A stretch of 64,000 bases of DNA from Streptomyces sp. NBC_01142. Lineage in GTDB: Bacteria; Actinomycetota; Actinomycetes; Streptomycetales; Streptomycetaceae. The position numbers were made by a program, and so were the translations under genes. The first letter of the stretch is position 1; each line of letters opens with the position of its first letter. The notes beneath the pieces were generated by a model. That model did no database searches, was not told the origin of the DNA, and saw only the letters and a program-made list of their open reading frames with translations. Below, in pieces: positions 60,542 through 64,000 of the stretch. The stretch covers positions 496,001 through 560,000 of the forward strand of contig NZ_JAPEOR010000001.1 of assembly GCF_026341125.1 (NCBI RefSeq). Direction: 5' to 3'.

Positions 60542-61327
60542 CTACTCCTTGACGCCGATCACTCCGCGGAGCGGGTCCGGGAGCAGCTCGTTGCAGGACA
60601 GCTGGCCTGTCTTCGTCAGGGCGTCGTTCACGCACGTGTAGTAGTCGCGGTAGACGAGCTGCGCCGTGAACGACCCTGCCACGATCACCAGCGCGATGCT
60701 CGCCATCACCAGTCCGGTCACCGCCGCGGTGATCTGCGGCTTGCCCGAGGACGGAGGTGTCGTGGGCATCGGAGGGGGTGTGGCGGATGTCACATTGGCG
60801 GCCGGGCGGCGCTGGGGCTTGGCGCGCAGGGAGCTGATGCTCCAGTACAGCGCCAGCGCGCCCAGCAGCAGGGCGACCTCCGGGAAGTCGAACAGCGCGA
60901 AGAAGAACGCCCACATGCCGGAGAGCAGTGCGTACCGGGCGCGGCGCTGGGCCGGGTCCGTCGGGTCCCACTTCAGGCCGCCGCCGGAGCCGCCGTCAGG
61001 ACCCTTCTGACCGCCGCCGCCGTTCTGGCCGTTCTGGCCGTTCTGGCCGCCGGGGCGGCCGCCGAAGCCGCCGCCCGAGGAGCGTCCCGGCTGTCGGCTG
61101 CTCCACTGGCTGCCCCAGCCGGAGCGGTCGCCGGAGGAGCCCGAGGGGTCGGAGGAACCTGAGGAGGACGACGAGGAGTCGTCGGAGGAGCCGTCGTTCG
61201 CCGGGCGGCGCGGGTGCCAGGGCTGGTCGGGCCTGCCCTCCGGGGGCGGCGCGAAGGGGTTGTTGTCGTCCGTGGACTGGCGTTCCCGCGGCAACAGGAG
61301 GTCCGTACGGTGGCGTCGGTCCGGCAT
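60542..61327 (-). CDS. Membrane protein with Ser/Gly/Gln-rich head, unknown function
   Basis: A 261-residue protein. Residues 1-120 are low complexity (SSDDSSSSSSGSSDPSGSSG, GGQNGQNGQNGGGGQ). Two short helices lie near 133-165 (ALLSGMWAFFFALFDFPEVALLLGALALYW) and a third near 205-230. The C terminus has two Cys (YYTCVNDALTKTGQLSCNELL) in an exported segment. The ATG at 61327 has a weak ribosome site. Convergent with the DUF6350-like gene and divergent from purN. Confidence 0.75.
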   Translation of the reverse strand: MPDRRHRTDLLLPRERQSTDDNNPFAPPPEGRPDQPWHPRRPANDGSSDDSSSSSSGSSDPSGSSGDRSGWGSQWSSRQPGRSSGGGFGGRPGGQNGQNGQNGGGGQKGPDGGSGGGLKWDPTDPAQRRARYALLSGMWAFFFALFDFPEVALLLGALALYWSISSLRAKPQRRPAANVTSATPPPMPTTPPSSGKPQITAAVTGLVMASIALVIVAGSFTAQLVYRDYYTCVNDALTKTGQLSCNELLPDPLRGVIGVKE

Positions 61328-61568
61328 TTGGTGAACGTCTTCCCCTCAGACCCAGCACATGTGGGGTCTTGTGTCGTCGTGCCCGTCGGGGGACGGGTCC
61401 TGTCCCCAGACGCTACCTCCCGGCCACGCCCCCGTCCCGTGGGGGCCGTTCTGTGTGCCGGTATCGTTGCTGACGGTCGGCTCCTTCGTAGAGTTCCCCG
61501 TATTGAGGGGCGCGATTCGTTCGTACGACCACACAAAGCCGCACAGCAACGCGAGAAAGAGACCCGCC

Positions 61569-62204
61569 GTGGCCTCCCCGCCCCCCTCCGCCCGAACCGC
61601 CCGCCTTGTGGTGCTGGTCTCCGGCTCCGGTACGAATCTCCAGGCCCTGCTCGATGCGATCGCCGCCGACCCGCACGGCTTCGGCGCCGAGATCGTGGCC
61701 GTCGGGGCCGACCGGGACGGGATCGCCGGTCTGGAGCGTGCCGAGCGCGCCGGACTCCCCACCTTCGTGTGCAGGGTGAAGGACTACGCGACCCGCGAGG
61801 CGTGGGACGCGGCACTCACCGAGGCGACGGCCGTGTACGCACCGGATCTGGTGGTCTCGGCCGGCTTCATGAAGATCGTGGGGAAGGAATTCCTCGCACG
61901 GTTCGGCGGGCGTTTCGTCAACACGCACCCCGCCCTGCTGCCCAGCTTTCCCGGGGCCCACGGTGTACGCGACGCGCTCGCGTACGGCGCGAAGGTCACC
62001 GGCTGCACCGTCCACTTCGTCGACGACGGCGTCGACACCGGGCCGATCATCGCGCAGGGCGTGATCGAGGTCCGGGACGAGGACGACGAAGCCGCTCTGC
62101 ACGAGCGCATCAAGGAAATCGAGCGACAGCTGCTCGTCGATGTCGTGGGGCGTCTGGCCCGTAACGGCTACCGCATTGAGGGACGAAAGGTAGTTATCCC
62201 GTGA
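61569..62204 (+). CDS. purN: Phosphoribosylglycinamide formyltransferase
   Basis: A 211-residue enzyme that adds a formyl group from 10-formyl-THF to GAR, the third step of de novo purine synthesis. [16 protein letters not shown] lies near residue 13. [21 protein letters not shown] is near 119-139, with the catalytic His and Asn in NTHPALL, and Asp in VDDGVDTGP near 155. GTG 61569 is chosen to match the family length; the open frame extends further upstream. The stop overlaps the purH start by four bases. Confidence 0.94.
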   Translation: MASPPPSARTARLVVLVSGSGTNLQALLDAIAADPHGFGAEIVAVGADRDGIAGLERAERAGLPTFVCRVKDYATREAWDAALTEATAVYAPDLVVSAGFMKIVGKEFLARFGGRFVNTHPALLPSFPGAHGVRDALAYGAKVTGCTVHFVDDGVDTGPIIAQGVIEVRDEDDEAALHERIKEIERQLLVDVVGRLARNGYRIEGRKVVIP

Positions 62205-63769
62205 CCGCCGAATCCATGAAGCGGCCCATCCGGCGCGCGCTGGTCAGCGTCTACGACAAGACGGGTCTCGAGGAGCTCGCCCGCGGCCTCCACGAGGCGG
62301 GCGTCGAGCTCGTCTCGACCGGCTCGACCGCCGCGAAGATCGCCGCGGCCGGGGTGCCGGTCACCAAGGTCGAGGAGCTGACGGGCTTCCCCGAGTGCCT
62401 GGACGGCCGGGTCAAGACGCTGCACCCCCGCGTGCACGCGGGAATCCTCGCCGACCTGCGGCTCGAGGATCACCAGCGGCAGCTCGCCGAGCTGGGCGTG
62501 GAGCCGTTCGGCCTGGTGGTCGTGAACCTGTATCCGTTCAAGGAGACGGTCCAGTCGGGGGCCACCCCCGACGAGTGCGTCGAGCAGATCGACATCGGCG
62601 GCCCCTCGATGGTCCGCGCCGCCGCCAAGAACCACCCCTCGGTGGCCGTGGTGACCAGCCCGAAGCGGTACGCCGACGTGCTGGCAGCGGTCAAGGGGGG
62701 CGGCTTCGATCTGACCGCCCGCAAGCGGCTGGCCGCGGAAGCGTTCCAGCACACCGCCGCGTACGACGTGGCGGTGGCGAGCTGGTTCACCAACGTGTAC
62801 GCCGCCGACGAGGACGCGGACCTGCCCGAGTTCCTCGGCAAGACCTGGGAGCGCAAGTCCTCCCTCCGCTACGGCGAGAACCCGCACCAGGGCGCGGCCC
62901 TGTACACCGACGGTCTGCGGGGCGGTCTCGCCAACGCCGAGCAGCTGCACGGCAAGGAGATGTCCTTCAACAACTACGTGGACACCGAGGCCGCCCGCCG
63001 CGCCTCCTTCGACCACGACGAGCCGTGCGTCGCGATCATCAAGCACGCCAACCCGTGCGGCATCGCGATCGGCGCGGACGTCGCCGAGGCGCACCGCAAG
63101 GCGCACGCCTGCGACCCGCTGTCCGCGTTCGGCGGCGTCATCGCCGTCAACCGCCCCGTCTCCAAGGAGATGGCCGAGCAGGTCGCGGAGATCTTCACCG
63201 AGGTCATCGCCGCACCCGACTACGAGGACGGCGCGGTCGAGATCCTCGCCCGCAAGAAGAACATCCGGGTCCTGAAGGTCGAGGGCTTCCCGGTCGCGAT
63301 GATCGACGACATCAAGCCGGTCTCCGGTGGCGCGGTCGTCCAGCACCCCGATGTCTTCCAGGCCGAGGGCGACGACCCGGCGGACTGGACGCTCGCGACC
63401 GGCGAGGCGCTGTCGGCCGACGAGCTGAAGGAGCTCGCCTTCGCCTGGCGCGCCTGTCGCGCGGTCAAGTCCAACGCGATCCTGCTCGCCAAGGGCGGCG
63501 CGTCCGTGGGCGTCGGCATGGGCCAGGTCAACCGCGTCGACTCCGCGAAGCTCGCGGTGGAGCGCGCAGGCGCGGAGCGCGCCCAGGGCTCGTACGCCGC
63601 GTCGGACGCGTTCTTCCCCTTCCCGGACGGCCTGGAGATCCTGGTTGCCGCGGGCATCAAGGCCGTGGTGCAGCCGGGCGGTTCGGTCCGTGACGAGCTG
63701 GTCGTCGAGGCCGCGAAGAAGGCGGGCGTGACCATGTACTTCACCGGGACGCGGCACTTCTTCCACTGA
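62201..63769 (+). CDS. purH: AICAR transformylase / IMP cyclohydrolase
   Basis: A 522-residue bifunctional enzyme that completes IMP synthesis. The N-terminal MGS-like cyclohydrolase domain has the [19 protein letters not shown] start and [11 protein letters not shown] near 71. The transformylase domain has [11 protein letters not shown] near 283 (active-site Lys-His) and ends FTGTRHFFH, the invariant tail. GTG 62201 lies inside the purN stop (GTGA), so translation is coupled. It connects with guaB and guaA in this window: IMP made here is their substrate. Confidence 0.96.
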   Translation: MTAESMKRPIRRALVSVYDKTGLEELARGLHEAGVELVSTGSTAAKIAAAGVPVTKVEELTGFPECLDGRVKTLHPRVHAGILADLRLEDHQRQLAELGVEPFGLVVVNLYPFKETVQSGATPDECVEQIDIGGPSMVRAAAKNHPSVAVVTSPKRYADVLAAVKGGGFDLTARKRLAAEAFQHTAAYDVAVASWFTNVYAADEDADLPEFLGKTWERKSSLRYGENPHQGAALYTDGLRGGLANAEQLHGKEMSFNNYVDTEAARRASFDHDEPCVAIIKHANPCGIAIGADVAEAHRKAHACDPLSAFGGVIAVNRPVSKEMAEQVAEIFTEVIAAPDYEDGAVEILARKKNIRVLKVEGFPVAMIDDIKPVSGGAVVQHPDVFQAEGDDPADWTLATGEALSADELKELAFAWRACRAVKSNAILLAKGGASVGVGMGQVNRVDSAKLAVERAGAERAQGSYAASDAFFPFPDGLEILVAAGIKAVVQPGGSVRDELVVEAAKKAGVTMYFTGTRHFFH

Positions 63770-63807
63770 GCGGTGCCGGCCGGCGCCGGCGACGTACCGT
63801 CCTGAAC

Positions 63808-63852
63808 GCAAGGGGCGTTCCCCGGAGCTCACCTCCGGGGAACGCCCCTTGC
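63808..63852 (+). terminator. Terminator after purH, 19-bp stem
   Basis: Bases 63808-63826 pair with 63834-63852 around a 7-base loop. It closes the purNH operon. The last 148 bases of the window beyond it show no gene. Confidence 0.85.
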
Positions 63853-64000
63853 GCTGTTGAGCACGGGCCTTGAGGACTCCTCGGCCGAGGGGTGGCCGTT
63901 GTTCCCGCTCGGCGGGCCCGTCGTGGAGGGGGCGGCTGCTCGTTCCGGCAGTGGCCTGGGTGTGCGGTGCAGTTGCGCGAGGGTACGTGCAAGGCGGGTG

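Overview
The window is a very GC-rich chromosomal segment with high third-position GC, frequent GTG starts, rare TTA leucine codons and strong GC-rich terminator hairpins. Its content is that of a Streptomyces core chromosome: purine genes, Ser/Thr kinases with one transmembrane helix, a sortase-type LAETG protein, NlpC/P60 hydrolases, a c-di-AMP riboswitch and IcmB. The order guaB - kinase cluster - guaA - pcrA - icmB - sucCD - purNH agrees with what I remember of the S. coelicolor region around SCO4770-SCO4814. That is recollection, not a search.

Layout. 1-2.3 kb: the end of guaB, a GuaB-related paralogue and a small membrane protein. 2.4-5.6 kb: a nucleotide-sugar dehydrogenase that lacks the usual catalytic Cys, divergent from glpD. 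5.9-15.2 kb: four tandem kinase-like receptors. Three have intact catalytic motifs; the second is a pseudokinase with a huge insertion and a TTA codon. 15.2-20.1 kb: succinate-semialdehyde dehydrogenase, a GMC oxidoreductase and an LAETG surface protein. 20.1-23.2 kb: a possible structured RNA, then chorismate mutase behind an apparent leader-peptide attenuator, divergent from guaA. 23.2-26.9 kb: cupin, class II aldolase, IPT/TIG-type membrane protein and DoxX. 26.5-30.4 kb: an envelope-stress-like module (small membrane protein, PspC/LiaF-like protein, PspC-containing histidine kinase, LuxR-type regulator). 30.5-41 kb: two coiled-coil NlpC/P60 hydrolases (one under a ydaO/c-di-AMP riboswitch), pcrA, an M23 peptidase and a lipase. 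41.4 kb: icmB.

42.4-52.2 kb holds the most interesting unit. A SWIM zinc-finger gene and a DUF5691-like gene lie divergent from a MoxR-type AAA ATPase, a DUF5682-like protein and a VWA protein, the last three joined by ATGA overlaps. Both flanking promoters carry the PafBC/RecA-NDp DNA-damage promoter pattern (TTGTCAGTG-N8-TANNNT; exact on the SWIM side, one mismatch on the ATPase side). The same pattern, with one mismatch, lies in front of pcrA. An IS110-family element with a frameshifted transposase has inserted between the two arms and apparently removed the start of a small lipoprotein gene.

52.3-57 kb: two secreted proteins of unknown function, one repetitive, then sucCD. 57-64 kb: a fusion of an XRE-type DNA-binding domain with ECF-sigma-like regions and a membrane helix, divergent from a DUF6350-like membrane protein with a WRLxx repeat, then an unknown membrane protein and purN-purH. 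No tRNA, rRNA or CRISPR array was seen.
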